Positions 17,541-26,642 of a DNA stretch of 64,000 nucleotides are shown one piece after another. Under the pieces are notes generated by a model. It was not told the DNA's origin, did no database searches, and saw only the letters and a program-made list of their open reading frames with translations. The position numbers were made by a program, and so were the translations under genes. This stretch comes from Legionella_C sp048541585. GTDB lineage: Bacteria; Pseudomonadota; Gammaproteobacteria; Legionellales; Legionellaceae. The DNA lies in assembly GCF_048541585.1 (NCBI RefSeq), contig NZ_CP183303.1, positions 62,001 to 126,000 of the forward strand, given 5' to 3'. Numbering within the stretch: position 1 is the first letter of the stretch; the number at the start of each line of letters is the position of its first letter.

Positions 17541-19299
17541 GCATTGCAGCAATAGCAATACTTCCTTTGCCCGCATGTAGACCAATTGCTATAGATACAG
17601 GCTCAATGTACAAAGGTTCTTTTTTAAAAGCCTCAGCAGTCATTGCAGCAAATTCTTGGGCTTTTTTAGGTATCCCTGCATGAATAATACAATAGTTTTC
17701 TAGGGCGTTATCTTCTATTAACGTACTAATATTAATTACCACTTTACTTAAAGCTTTAACCTCATTAAATGCTTTGTCCACTAGGATCACTCTACCTTCT
17801 TTATCAAGCGAAATAATAGGCTTTAAACCAGTATACTGAGCAAATTTTCCTTTTAATTTGCTTACTCGCCCTGAGCGAATTAAAGAATCGAATTGGTTAA
17901 CGACAATAAAAAAGTAAGTCTTACTTATTTTTTCTAATAAGGCTTCTTTGATTTGATGAATAGAATAATTCTGCTCTATGAGTTCGGCCGCATAATAAAG
18001 TAATAGACCTTGACTACCTGCAACATGACAAGAATTAATGACATGCACATTAGAATATTGCTTCGCTACATTTAAAAAAGCGTTATAAGTTCCACTTAAA
18101 GCTTCTGCGACACTAACAACAAGGACATGTTCATAATTTTTTGCAAGTCTATTAATTGTTTCATTAATAACTGCATAAGCTGGCGAAGAGGTAGTAGGGT
18201 AGGTTTTCAAAGTCGCAAGAATGTCAAAAACTTGATTAATATCAAAACAATAATAATCGAGTAAATCATTACCATCTAGCTGTACATTTAGCGGAACTAA
18301 GTGGATTTGATATTGATCGAGTAATTGCTGCGGAATACTTGCACTAGAGTCAGTAACCAACGCAATAGAGTGTTTTTTATCATAAATAGATTGGTACTGT
18401 CGTAACATATCATCGACTTTAGAATATTGAATTTTTCCTATAGAACGTAATTTAGTAAAAATTTTTGCTGGAGTATTACTATGAATATGAATACGACATA
18501 AATTTTGATTAGCCGAAATAACCATGCTATCGCCTAATTCTTGTAGCGAGCAAGTTAGTTCAGTTTGGTTTATTTTATTACCTGAAAATAATGCCTCAGT
18601 ACAATAGCGATTTGTTGGTGGTTCGCGATGATTAAATAGCTCATGATGACTTTGTTCATGAATAATATCAGTGGTTTTTAACTTAATAGAAGGTTTAGCT
18701 AAAAACTGAGCAAATCCTTTAATAAAGCAACTAAAGCCTAAAGCACCTGCATCCACTACATGAGATTCCTCAAGTAATTTGAGCGTATGCTCGGTTGCAG
18801 CAAGCGCTCTTTCAACGTCGTTCATTGTATTGGCTAAAAGAAGATTAAAGCAGGGGTAATCTGCTGCTTTATTTTCTAAACTATGAGCCCAAGCATCCAT
18901 AACCGTTAAAATAGTGCCCTCAACTGGATTTACAATGGCTCGACGTACACTAATACAGGCAAGCTTAATAAGCTTAGCAAAATCTTTAGTAGTTAATGTC
19001 TCAGGTAAAGACATATCCAGAAAACCATTAAAGAACTGAGAAAAAATCATGCCTGAATTACCACGTGCGCCTAAAATTCCTGCATTTGCTAATGATTGGC
19101 ATGTTTCCAGAAAGTTAGGTTTTAAAGTCGAATGAGTAATGATAGCTTGCGCTGTGGCTGACATGTTGTTTCCTGTGTCGCCATCTGCAACTGGGAATAC
19201 ATTTATTTCATTAAGCGTCTCACGCTGACTAATAACCGCATGGCAGGCATGAATAATAGCAGCGTAGAACAATTCGACATCAAGTTGCAGTAATGTCAT
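17533..19299 (-). CDS. FakA-like DhaL kinase fused to a DegV fatty-acid-binding domain
   Basis: In Firmicutes, FakA phosphorylates a fatty acid carried by the DegV-family protein FakB, feeding exogenous fatty acids into phospholipid. Here both parts lie in one 588-residue chain. A DhaL domain fills residues 1-200, with the ADP/metal loop DGDTGNNM at 39-46 and GARGNSG. A FakA-like middle domain at about 220-305 has RYCTEALF and RIHIHSN. From 310 a DegV domain begins with VTDSSAS at 315-321 and contains TTSSPA and SGTYNA. The fusion makes a self-contained fatty acid kinase the likely reading; direct activity on fatty acids is inferred. Confidence 0.82.
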   Translation of the reverse strand: MTLLQLDVELFYAAIIHACHAVISQRETLNEINVFPVADGDTGNNMSATAQAIITHSTLKPNFLETCQSLANAGILGARGNSGMIFSQFFNGFLDMSLPETLTTKDFAKLIKLACISVRRAIVNPVEGTILTVMDAWAHSLENKAADYPCFNLLLANTMNDVERALAATEHTLKLLEESHVVDAGALGFSCFIKGFAQFLAKPSIKLKTTDIIHEQSHHELFNHREPPTNRYCTEALFSGNKINQTELTCSLQELGDSMVISANQNLCRIHIHSNTPAKIFTKLRSIGKIQYSKVDDMLRQYQSIYDKKHSIALVTDSSASIPQQLLDQYQIHLVPLNVQLDGNDLLDYYCFDINQVFDILATLKTYPTTSSPAYAVINETINRLAKNYEHVLVVSVAEALSGTYNAFLNVAKQYSNVHVINSCHVAGSQGLLLYYAAELIEQNYSIHQIKEALLEKISKTYFFIVVNQFDSLIRSGRVSKLKGKFAQYTGLKPIISLDKEGRVILVDKAFNEVKALSKVVINISTLIEDNALENYCIIHAGIPKKAQEFAAMTAEAFKKEPLYIEPVSIAIGLHAGKGSIAIAAMLS

Positions 19300-19501
19300 T
19301 GTTTAATTTAATTAATAAGGGTAAATTTAATAATAGACCGAGTTGAACTGCTCTGCACTATATAAGTTAATTTTAACTAAATCTTTTAAGTATATTTGCA
19401 ATAATTAATTATTTAACAGCACCTTTAAGTTGTTTGGGTAGGGCATTTCGATTCTCGTGTGGATAACGCTGATTCTGGCAAAGTTTCTAATTGAAAGAAG
19501 T

Positions 19502-20242
19502 TTATTTTTGGCTGTATGCTTGGGCTAAATTAGAATTTGATAATGCCTTATCTATATCCATTGTTCTAGCAAGAGTTACTCTTTCATTTCTTAGATCTTG
19601 AAAAAATTTAAATCTAGTTTCTTTTCTTTTATTAGCAGTATAAGCGCGTGATTTTTCTTGAAATTCTTGGTGAGTTGGCCTGGTATTCATTTTATATGGC
19701 AAACGAGCAAAGATAGGTATTTCAGGTTTACTGTCGCTTTCTATTAATTTTAAAGGAGTAGCAAGCATCAAACGGTTATTTTGTTGTGTCCAGAATTGCC
19801 CTAGCTGATTTACCACAGATAATGTACCTTGATAATAATAGATGCGTGTATCTTCACTTTTTATAATAGATTGATAGAAATTTTTTGCAATTAATTGATT
19901 TTTATTAAGGTTACCGCAGCAGTAAAGATGGATTGAATGGAAACAATGAATTAAGCCTGAAAAATCATAATTAAAACGTGATGCTAAAGTCTCAATACTA
20001 ATTGCACTTGCTAAATTAATATTACTATGATTTGCCAAAATATTAGGATTATTAGTATACCCATGTGCTAAAATATAAAGCTTGCTATGAGGGTCAATCT
20101 CCTCAATATCGAAATCATCTTTATAATAAATAATTTTAATTTTTTCAGGAGAGCTTAAAGCATAATTACTTTGCCATATTTGCGCTCCTTCATTGAGATT
20201 ACCGCAGTTTGAACGCTCGAATGGAATATATAAAATAATCAT
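19502..20242 (-). CDS. Unrecognised protein with caspase-like His-Gly/Cys arrangement
   Basis: A 246-residue cytoplasmic-looking protein. Strand KLYILA ends in His60-Gly61, and about 48 residues later a second hydrophobic strand SIHLYCC ends in Cys108-Cys109. That spacing and setting are those of the catalytic dyad of clan CD cysteine peptidases (caspase, clostripain, CPD folds). The C-terminal third is highly charged. I cannot assign a family, and the resemblance rests on a short motif. Confidence 0.45.
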   Translation of the reverse strand: MIILYIPFERSNCGNLNEGAQIWQSNYALSSPEKIKIIYYKDDFDIEEIDPHSKLYILAHGYTNNPNILANHSNINLASAISIETLASRFNYDFSGLIHCFHSIHLYCCGNLNKNQLIAKNFYQSIIKSEDTRIYYYQGTLSVVNQLGQFWTQQNNRLMLATPLKLIESDSKPEIPIFARLPYKMNTRPTHQEFQEKSRAYTANKRKETRFKFFQDLRNERVTLARTMDIDKALSNSNLAQAYSQK

Positions 20243-20391
20243 AATAAGTACTTTATAAATAACCAGCTATTTTACTGTATTAATATTGGAAATGATTAAA
20301 TTTTTAATAAAAAAATCAAACTACTTATAAAAATTTTTATACCAATTAGTCTTTTAACGCCTCAGCTATAAGTGATCTTAAAACAATAGCA

Positions 20392-22839
20392 TTACGTTTT
20401 TTTGATAGACATTATCAGAATGATATAATTAATTAAAATACTAAAAAAAGTGGTAAAAATAGGTGTGCTGACTATAAGTGCCCAGGGCGCTTTAAAGGTT
20501 AAATTAAGTATTACTGTATTAAAGTAATAATTAGTGAAAAGGGCTAAAGCAACAGCGAGAAGGCCAGCATAAAAGCCAATAATAGCAGATTCACTACTTC
20601 GAATCCAAAATAAAGTTTTCTTTTGTATCCCCAATAGCTTTAAAATATGAACTTCTTTCTGTTTAATATCATTAAAAGCAAGCATCGCGAGTATTACAAT
20701 AATTATACCTATTAGCAGGCTAAATAAAGTAATCAAGGTAATTGCTTTACTAATATTTTCTAAAATTGTTTGTACTTTTTTGATAGTGTTAGCAACATCT
20801 ATAATTGTGATATTAGGAAACTGCTTAGCTAAACTTAATAATTTATCTTGTTTACCTTCTGGTAAATAAAAACTAGTTAAATAAGTTCTAGGTAAATCAG
20901 CCAATAAATCAGGATTAAATAAAATAAAGAAATTAGGTTTAAAACTAGTCCAATTGACTTGTCGAATACTTGTAATGGGAACGGTAATAATTTGCTCAGC
21001 GATTCGAAAGGTTAAAGTGTCTCCCACACTAACTCCTAATTGCTTTGCAAGCTCTTCTTCAATTGAAAGCCAGGGCGTATGTTTAAGATTCCATCTTCCT
21101 TGAACGAGCTTATTCTCTTCGGGCAACGTATTGGTCCAAGAAAAATTTAACTCTCTTTGCAGTGCATTAATTTCTTTGGCTTTCTCACCTAATCTAACTG
21201 CCACGGGTGTATTATTTATACTAATCAAACGGCCTCTAACAATAGGATAAAAGAGAGCAGATTTAACTTGATTTTGCTGAAGAAAGTCATTGAAAGCTTG
21301 CGTTTGATCAGGCTGAATATTAATAACAAAAAAATTAGAAGCATCCGAAGGCAATTGTTGTTGCCAGTTTTCGATTAAATTAGTTTTAAAAAGATTTAAA
21401 GTTAAAAAGGCTGCTAAAGCTAAACCTATACCAATCAACTGTAATAAGCTATTAATTAAATTTCTTTGAATAGTTGCAAAGCCAAAGCGCCAGGCAAAGG
21501 AAAGTTTATTTTTGAAAGGCTTAATTAATAAATTGCTAATTATTAATAGGCCCAAAGCAAGAAGCATGAAATATACTAATCCAGCAAGGACAATAACAAT
21601 TAAGCGCCAGGAGTGAATATATAAAAAAGAAACCCCGAAAATTATTAGAAAAGCAATAGCATAGTTTAAAAGTGAATTGGCTTGAAAGCTATGCTGTTTA
21701 AAGAGAGTAATCGCTGTAATTTGACGTAATGATAACAGATGAAAAAAGGTGAAACTTAATAAGGTTAGAAGGCCTGTTATTAAACTTAAAAAAGCTGGTT
21801 TAAGACTTAATTCAATAGTAAAGTTAGGTAGTAAACCTTGTAACCAAGTGACTAAAAGAGGTTGTAGAATATAACCTAATAGTATGCCAATTAAAGAGGC
21901 TAGAAATCCTAAAGTAAATATATTACTTAAATAAAGAATAAAAATATCACGTTCTGAAGCACCAAAACATCTTAAAATAGCTACGTGCTGTTGATGCCTT
22001 TGACTATAGCGATGCATAGCCATGCTAATAGCAATACCTGCTAATATTAAACTGATTACCGTACCTAAATTTAAATAACTCACAGTACGTTCAATAGCTT
22101 TAACAATAGCAGGGTTAGCTGTTTTATCTTGCCAATTTTGTTGCTCGGTTAGTGGTGGATTTAATGATTTTTTTAATAACGTTAATTGATTGTCATTACC
22201 TGCCAATAACCAATTATAAGTAACCTTACTACCAGTTTGGATAACCTTTGTTTTTGCAAGATCAGCCTGATTCATTACTAGTCGTGGCGCAATATTAAAC
22301 CAATCTCCTGTTTGACCTGGCTCTTCAATTAAAAGAGCACTAACGGTAAAGATGGCGTCACCAATCGTAATTTTATCGCCGATATTAATACTTAAGAGTG
22401 ATAACAATTTTGCTTCAACCCATACCTGATTTAATGCTGGCGCACTATTAACAGACTGGCTAGGGGTAAAAGGTTGTGGCGCAATCTTTAAGGTTCCTTT
22501 CAAAGGATAAGGTGATGTTATCGCTTTAATTTGGGTAAGCTGTAATTTATCGTTAGCTGTGACCATACTCAAAAAAGAAAGCGTTTGCGTCTCAGTTAAA
22601 TGCAATTCCTGTGCTTTTGCTGTCCAATTTTGCGGTATGGGTAAATTACTACTAACAACTACATCGGCGCCTAGCATTTGAGCTGCTTGTTGATTGAGTA
22701 AGCTTTCCACTGAAAAAGTAAAGTTATTTAAAGTACTGGTACAAGTTACAGCGACAATTAGTGCTAACGTTAATAAAGTCAGCTCGCCACTACGCCAATC
22801 ACGTAAAAAAGTCCGTAAAATTAAAGAAAGATTTAACAT
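20392..22839 (-). CDS. ybbP: ABC transporter permease YbbP-like
   Basis: A large FtsX-superfamily permease of 815 residues with two repeated modules: an N-terminal helix, a periplasmic domain, and two blocks of membrane helices at about 250-420 and 690-815. HVAILRCFGAS and HILKLLGIQKKT are the two cytoplasmic FtsX loops. It overlaps the ATPase gene ybbA by 7 bases, and the pair is next to tesA as in E. coli. The transported substrate is not established; extraction of lipids or lipoproteins is often suggested for this class. Confidence 0.85.
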   Translation of the reverse strand: MLNLSLILRTFLRDWRSGELTLLTLALIVAVTCTSTLNNFTFSVESLLNQQAAQMLGADVVVSSNLPIPQNWTAKAQELHLTETQTLSFLSMVTANDKLQLTQIKAITSPYPLKGTLKIAPQPFTPSQSVNSAPALNQVWVEAKLLSLLSINIGDKITIGDAIFTVSALLIEEPGQTGDWFNIAPRLVMNQADLAKTKVIQTGSKVTYNWLLAGNDNQLTLLKKSLNPPLTEQQNWQDKTANPAIVKAIERTVSYLNLGTVISLILAGIAISMAMHRYSQRHQQHVAILRCFGASERDIFILYLSNIFTLGFLASLIGILLGYILQPLLVTWLQGLLPNFTIELSLKPAFLSLITGLLTLLSFTFFHLLSLRQITAITLFKQHSFQANSLLNYAIAFLIIFGVSFLYIHSWRLIVIVLAGLVYFMLLALGLLIISNLLIKPFKNKLSFAWRFGFATIQRNLINSLLQLIGIGLALAAFLTLNLFKTNLIENWQQQLPSDASNFFVINIQPDQTQAFNDFLQQNQVKSALFYPIVRGRLISINNTPVAVRLGEKAKEINALQRELNFSWTNTLPEENKLVQGRWNLKHTPWLSIEEELAKQLGVSVGDTLTFRIAEQIITVPITSIRQVNWTSFKPNFFILFNPDLLADLPRTYLTSFYLPEGKQDKLLSLAKQFPNITIIDVANTIKKVQTILENISKAITLITLFSLLIGIIIVILAMLAFNDIKQKEVHILKLLGIQKKTLFWIRSSESAIIGFYAGLLAVALALFTNYYFNTVILNLTFKAPWALIVSTPIFTTFFSILINYIILIMSIKKT

Positions 22840-23510
22840 TGCAGCTTTCCATCAATAAGTGGCCAGTGCAATTGGCAACGAGCTGCTAGGGTATCATCAT
22901 GCGTCACAATGACTAAAGTTGATTGATGTTCTTGGTTAAGAGCAAATAATAGTTCAATAATGGCTTGTCCTGTTTTTTTATCTAAATTCCCGGTGGGTTC
23001 ATCGGCAAATAACACAGATGGCGTAAATGCAAAAGCGCGCGCAATAGCAACACGCTGCTGCTCACCACCTGATAATTGACTTGGATAATGCTTTGCTCGT
23101 TTACTCAATCCTACCCTTTCAAGCCAAGACATAGCTATACTGTCGGGATTTTTCTGCTGATTAATCTCTAAAGGCAACATGACATTTTCAAGTGCTGTAA
23201 GATTAGGTAATAAATAAAAAAATTGAAAAATAAACCCAATTTGTTGGGCTCTAAGCTTAGCTCGGCTATCTTCATCAAGCTTACTAATTTCTTGTGAGCC
23301 GTAATAAATTTGCCCTGAAGTAGGTTTCTCTAAACCGGCCATAATATTAAGTAAGGTTGTTTTGCCGGAACCAGAAACGCCTGTAATTGCAATGGTTGCA
23401 CCTGCTGGAATGCTTAAATTAATAGCTTCTAGAATCCTTAAAGTTATGTTATTTGTGACGATGCTATAATTAACATCTACTAATTTAATTATTGCATCAG
23501 GATTGTTCAT
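22833..23510 (-). CDS. ybbA: ABC transporter ATPase YbbA-like
   Basis: ATPase partner of YbbP. Walker A is GVSGSGKTT, the signature LSGGEQQR and Walker B VLFADEPTGNLD. I choose ATG 23510 (225 residues) because the distance to Walker A then matches E. coli YbbA; the frame extends to 23543, which would overlap tesA by 35 bases. With this choice the start codons of ybbA and tesA face each other and share two bases. Confidence 0.88.
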   Translation of the reverse strand: MNNPDAIIKLVDVNYSIVTNNITLRILEAINLSIPAGATIAITGVSGSGKTTLLNIMAGLEKPTSGQIYYGSQEISKLDEDSRAKLRAQQIGFIFQFFYLLPNLTALENVMLPLEINQQKNPDSIAMSWLERVGLSKRAKHYPSQLSGGEQQRVAIARAFAFTPSVLFADEPTGNLDKKTGQAIIELLFALNQEHQSTLVIVTHDDTLAARCQLHWPLIDGKLQC

Positions 23511-24114
23511 GCTTAAAAAATTCCTTTCTATAATTTGTTTCATTTTTATAATAACACCACTTTATGCAAAGACGATTCTTGTGCTTGGTGATAGTTTAAG
23601 TGCTGGTTATGGTTTAGAAGATAATAAAAGTTGGGTCAACTTATTAAATGATCGTTTAAAAAAAGAATCGCTACCTTACCAAGTTGTTAACTATAGTACA
23701 AGCGGCGACACCACTTCAAATGGACTGTCTAAATTACCAAAGGCCTTATCTAAATATAAACCAGATATTGTTATTATTGAATTAGGCGCTAATGATGGTC
23801 TGCGGGGTTTATCCATTGCTGATTTGAAGAATAATTTAAAGCAATTAATTATTGAATCGCAACAGCAATCAGCGCATGTTCTTTTACTAGCAACATTGCT
23901 ACCGCCGAACTATGGTACTGCTTATTTGAATCAATTTAAGCAAGTTTATGCTGATTTAGCTAAGCAATATCAGGTTCGTTTAATACCTATGTTTCTAGAG
24001 GGCGTTGCGGGTAATCCTGCTTGGATGCAAGCAGATGGTTTACATCCCAATCAGAATGCACAAATAAAAATATTGAACAACGTTTGGCCAACTTTGCAGC
24101 AAATGCTTCAATAA
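23509..24114 (+). CDS. tesA: Acyl-CoA thioesterase I / lysophospholipase L1
   Basis: TesA is a periplasmic SGNH hydrolase acting on acyl thioesters and lysophospholipids. A signal peptide (residues 1-18, ending LYA) precedes VLGDSLSAGYGL, which holds the nucleophile Ser. GANDG is block III and ADGLHPN near the C terminus supplies the Asp and His. The protein is 201 residues from ATG 23509, which has a CAGGA ribosome site; a TTG at 23503 is less likely. It is divergent from ybbAP. Confidence 0.93.
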   Translation: MLKKFLSIICFIFIITPLYAKTILVLGDSLSAGYGLEDNKSWVNLLNDRLKKESLPYQVVNYSTSGDTTSNGLSKLPKALSKYKPDIVIIELGANDGLRGLSIADLKNNLKQLIIESQQQSAHVLLLATLLPPNYGTAYLNQFKQVYADLAKQYQVRLIPMFLEGVAGNPAWMQADGLHPNQNAQIKILNNVWPTLQQMLQ

Positions 24115-24119
24115 GACAG

Positions 24120-24531
24120 CTAATGGCGTCAACTTACGTCTTAATATCGCTAGATTTTATTTTTCGCGCGAGTTTCCTGGAGCCCTCGGACAAGCCGAGG
24201 GATGTAGAGGTAGGCACAGACTTAAACTAATCTCCTAAGTTCTTAGTTCAATATAAAATTTTCTTAAGCCGACGACCCCAGTATATCATCTTGGCTTATC
24301 AAGGAATTGTATTTGGAGTAACGCACTGAAATCGAGCCGTTCATCAAAGTTTAAAATAGCTAGGATCTATTAGATGCTTTAGCACTAATAATAAATTATA
24401 TTAGAATAAGCTTTTACAAATTTATAAAAAATTACGGCATAAATCCTGCATATATACCCAATGGCGTCAACATTGCATAATGTCATTTCTGCCTATGCGA
24501 AGTGACAGCATCTTTAAGTAAACGCCATTAG
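24120..24531. mobile_element. MITE-like noncoding element with 17-bp terminal inverted repeats
   Basis: The left end CTAATGGCGTCAACTTA (24120-24136) matches the reverse complement of the right end TAAGTAAACGCCATTAG (24515-24531) at 15 of 17 positions. Inside are a 7-bp GC-rich hairpin (CCCTCGG/CCGAGGG, 24183-24201) and another copy of AATGGCGTCAA at 24460. I see no target duplication and no coding frame. A related TAATGGCGTTAATTTAAG lies near 33757. Confidence 0.5.
24481..24507. repeat. Hairpin inside the 24.1-24.5 kb element
   Basis: TGTCATTTC pairs with GAAGTGACA (one G-T pair) around a 9-base loop. It sits within a 70-base segment bounded by AATGGCGT (24460) and ACGCCATT (24522-24529), so a smaller palindromic unit is nested in the larger one. 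Confidence 0.5.
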
Positions 24532-24621
24532 ATGTATTCTACAAGGATGAATATATTAATTTATATATCCATGGGCTGTCAGGTTAATATAATAAGCGAC
24601 CTAATTTAATGAGGGAAAAAG

Positions 24622-25593
24622 ATGAGAAAGTTGACATTTAACTTATTGCCCTGGTTACTGCTTTGCTTTTCACCTTTAATAATGGCAAGCCAGAATTGGA
24701 ATCAATGGGTTGCCGGCGTAAGACAAGAGGCTATTAATCAAGGTGTTTCTGCTGAAGTTTTTGATCAAGCATTTGCCGATATACGTGAGCCAAGCCGAAC
24801 AGTAAAAAGCCTTGCACGCTCCCAGCCTGAGCATCGTTTAACATATACTAAGTATTTAAATACGCGGGCTGATAGTTATCGCATTGCTATGGGCCGTAAA
24901 CATTATAATAACAATAAAGCCCTTCTTGAGGATGTTGGTCAGCATTTTGGCGTAGACCCTTGTTTCATTGTGGCATTTTGGGGTATGGAAACAAGTTATG
25001 GTACTTATATGGGTAATTTTCCTGTAATAAGATCACTCGCCACCTTGGCTTATGAATCAACACGCCCTGATTTTTTTCGCCGCGAATTATTCATTGCGCT
25101 ACGGATTCTTAATGATGGTCATGTAACCTTAAACCACTTTAAAGGTGAATGGGCAGGCGCCTCTGGCCAGCCACAATTTTTACCTTCTAGTTGGGTTAAA
25201 TATGCGGTTGACTATGATGGCGATGGTCGTAAAGATATTTGGGAGAGTAAGCCTGATGTTTTTGCTTCAATTGCTAATTATATGAAGAAAAATGGTTGGC
25301 AAACAGGTCAGCCTTGGGCTATTCATGTTAAATTACCTAAGGGGTTTGATCCTAATTTGCAAGGCAAGAGCATCGTTAAGAAAGTAAGTGAATGGGATGC
25401 TTTGGGTGTACGTACCCTAGACGGGCAATCGCTACCTTATCCAAACTTAGATGCTAGTATTGTTCAGCCTAATGGAGGCCCTGTTTTTCTAGCTTATCCA
25501 AACTATAAGATGATTTTACGCTATAATAATTCTATCTATTATGCGGGCGCTATCGGTTATATGGCAGATAAAATTTGTAATCGTAGCAATTAA
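24622..25593 (+). CDS. Lytic murein transglycosylase, MltB family (GH103)
   Basis: Cleaves the glycan strand of peptidoglycan to 1,6-anhydro products in the periplasm. A signal peptide (residues 1-22, ending IMA) is followed by the catalytic Glu in FWGMETSYG. GQPQFLPSSWVKYAVDYDGDGRKDIW contains the family's active-site and calcium-loop motifs. At 323 residues it is standard for the soluble SltB/MltB group. There is no lipobox Cys, so it should be soluble. A GAGGG ribosome site supports the start. Confidence 0.9.
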   Translation: MRKLTFNLLPWLLLCFSPLIMASQNWNQWVAGVRQEAINQGVSAEVFDQAFADIREPSRTVKSLARSQPEHRLTYTKYLNTRADSYRIAMGRKHYNNNKALLEDVGQHFGVDPCFIVAFWGMETSYGTYMGNFPVIRSLATLAYESTRPDFFRRELFIALRILNDGHVTLNHFKGEWAGASGQPQFLPSSWVKYAVDYDGDGRKDIWESKPDVFASIANYMKKNGWQTGQPWAIHVKLPKGFDPNLQGKSIVKKVSEWDALGVRTLDGQSLPYPNLDASIVQPNGGPVFLAYPNYKMILRYNNSIYYAGAIGYMADKICNRSN

Positions 25594-25639
25594 TTTATTG
25601 ATATCTAGTTTAACTATTTTTGCTAAGCGAGGTGTACAA

Positions 25640-26515
25640 ATGGATACCTATCTTGATAAAACAGCTAGTCTTACACCGCTTGCAAAACGGGTTATCTGCG
25701 ATAAAGCGACCGAATATCCTAATACTGGTATTTATAATCATTTAGCAGGGCCAGGCACCTATCTTTGTAGGCGTTGTGGCCTTGCTTTATTTAGGGCTCA
25801 AAGCCAGTTTAATGCGGGTTGTGGCTGGCCCAGTTTTGATGAAAATATTATTCAAGCTGTTAAACAGGTACCCGATAAAGATGGAATGCGGACAGAGATA
25901 GTTTGCCAGCGTTGTAATGCCCACTTAGGTCACGTTTTTACCGGCGAGCATTTAACCCAAAAAAATATTCGCCATTGCGTGAACTCAGTATCGATTGATT
26001 TTGTACCAAATACAACGGTGTTAGATACAGAAGAAGCAATTGTTGCCGGTGGTTGTTTTTGGGGAATAGATTATTTTTTAAAGCTGATTCCTGGCGTGCT
26101 AAAGGTTGAAGTAGGTTATAGCGGGGGTGCTGTTCAAGAACCTACTTATGAACAAGTTTGTAGTGGCACGACAGGACATTATGAAGCTGCTCGAGTCGTG
26201 TATGATCGAGCCAAGGTAGATTATCATACCGTTATTAAACGCTTTTTTGAAATTCACGATCCTATTCAATCCAATGGGCAAGGGCCAGATATAGGGCCAC
26301 AATATCGCAGTGCTATTTTTTATTATGATGATGAGCAGTTTAGTGAGGCAAAATCACTGATTGAGCAGCTACAGAAACGTGGCTATAGGGTGGCGACTAA
26401 ACTGCTAGAGGTATCAACCTTTTGGCCAGCAGAAGATTATCATCAAGCTTATTACTCTAAACATCATAAAGTACCCTATTGTCATCGACCTGAAGATCGT
26501 TTTGGCCCACAATAG
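25640..26515 (+). CDS. msrBA: Methionine sulfoxide reductase MsrB-MsrA fusion
   Basis: Repairs oxidised methionine of both stereo forms. The N-terminal MsrB domain (about 1-125) has the zinc Cys pairs CRRC and CQRC, GCGWPSF and RHCVNS with the catalytic Cys. The C-terminal MsrA domain (about 133-291) has GGCFWG. I give ATG 25640, with an AGCGAGGTG ribosome site. The frame is open upstream to ATG 25541, inside the transglycosylase gene, and that extension reads like a signal peptide (hydrophobic stretch ending IFA), so a periplasmic form is possible. Confidence 0.92.
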   Translation: MDTYLDKTASLTPLAKRVICDKATEYPNTGIYNHLAGPGTYLCRRCGLALFRAQSQFNAGCGWPSFDENIIQAVKQVPDKDGMRTEIVCQRCNAHLGHVFTGEHLTQKNIRHCVNSVSIDFVPNTTVLDTEEAIVAGGCFWGIDYFLKLIPGVLKVEVGYSGGAVQEPTYEQVCSGTTGHYEAARVVYDRAKVDYHTVIKRFFEIHDPIQSNGQGPDIGPQYRSAIFYYDDEQFSEAKSLIEQLQKRGYRVATKLLEVSTFWPAEDYHQAYYSKHHKVPYCHRPEDRFGPQ

Positions 26516-26642
26516 GCTAACTATAATTTAGTGGTTAGACCTAAAATAGTTTGTAATAGTTTAAGCTACTCTTTTTAAAAGTTTGGGCTTCTTATAGAGT
26601 AATTTCGTATAGCCTTTAATGAAGATTAGCCGGTTTAACTTT

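Larger units (their letters stand above)
24115..24621. other. 507-base gene-free region made of short repeats
   Basis: No gene is seen between tesA and the transglycosylase. Most of it is the inverted-repeat-bounded element described separately. The last 90 bases before 24622 should carry the promoter; TATAAT at 24588-24593 is a possible -10, without a good -35. Confidence 0.5.

Noticed and set aside
24183..24201. Terminator of tesA (CCCTCGG/CCGAGGG hairpin)
   Set aside because: No T-run follows and it lies inside the repeat element 70 bases after the stop; more likely part of the element.
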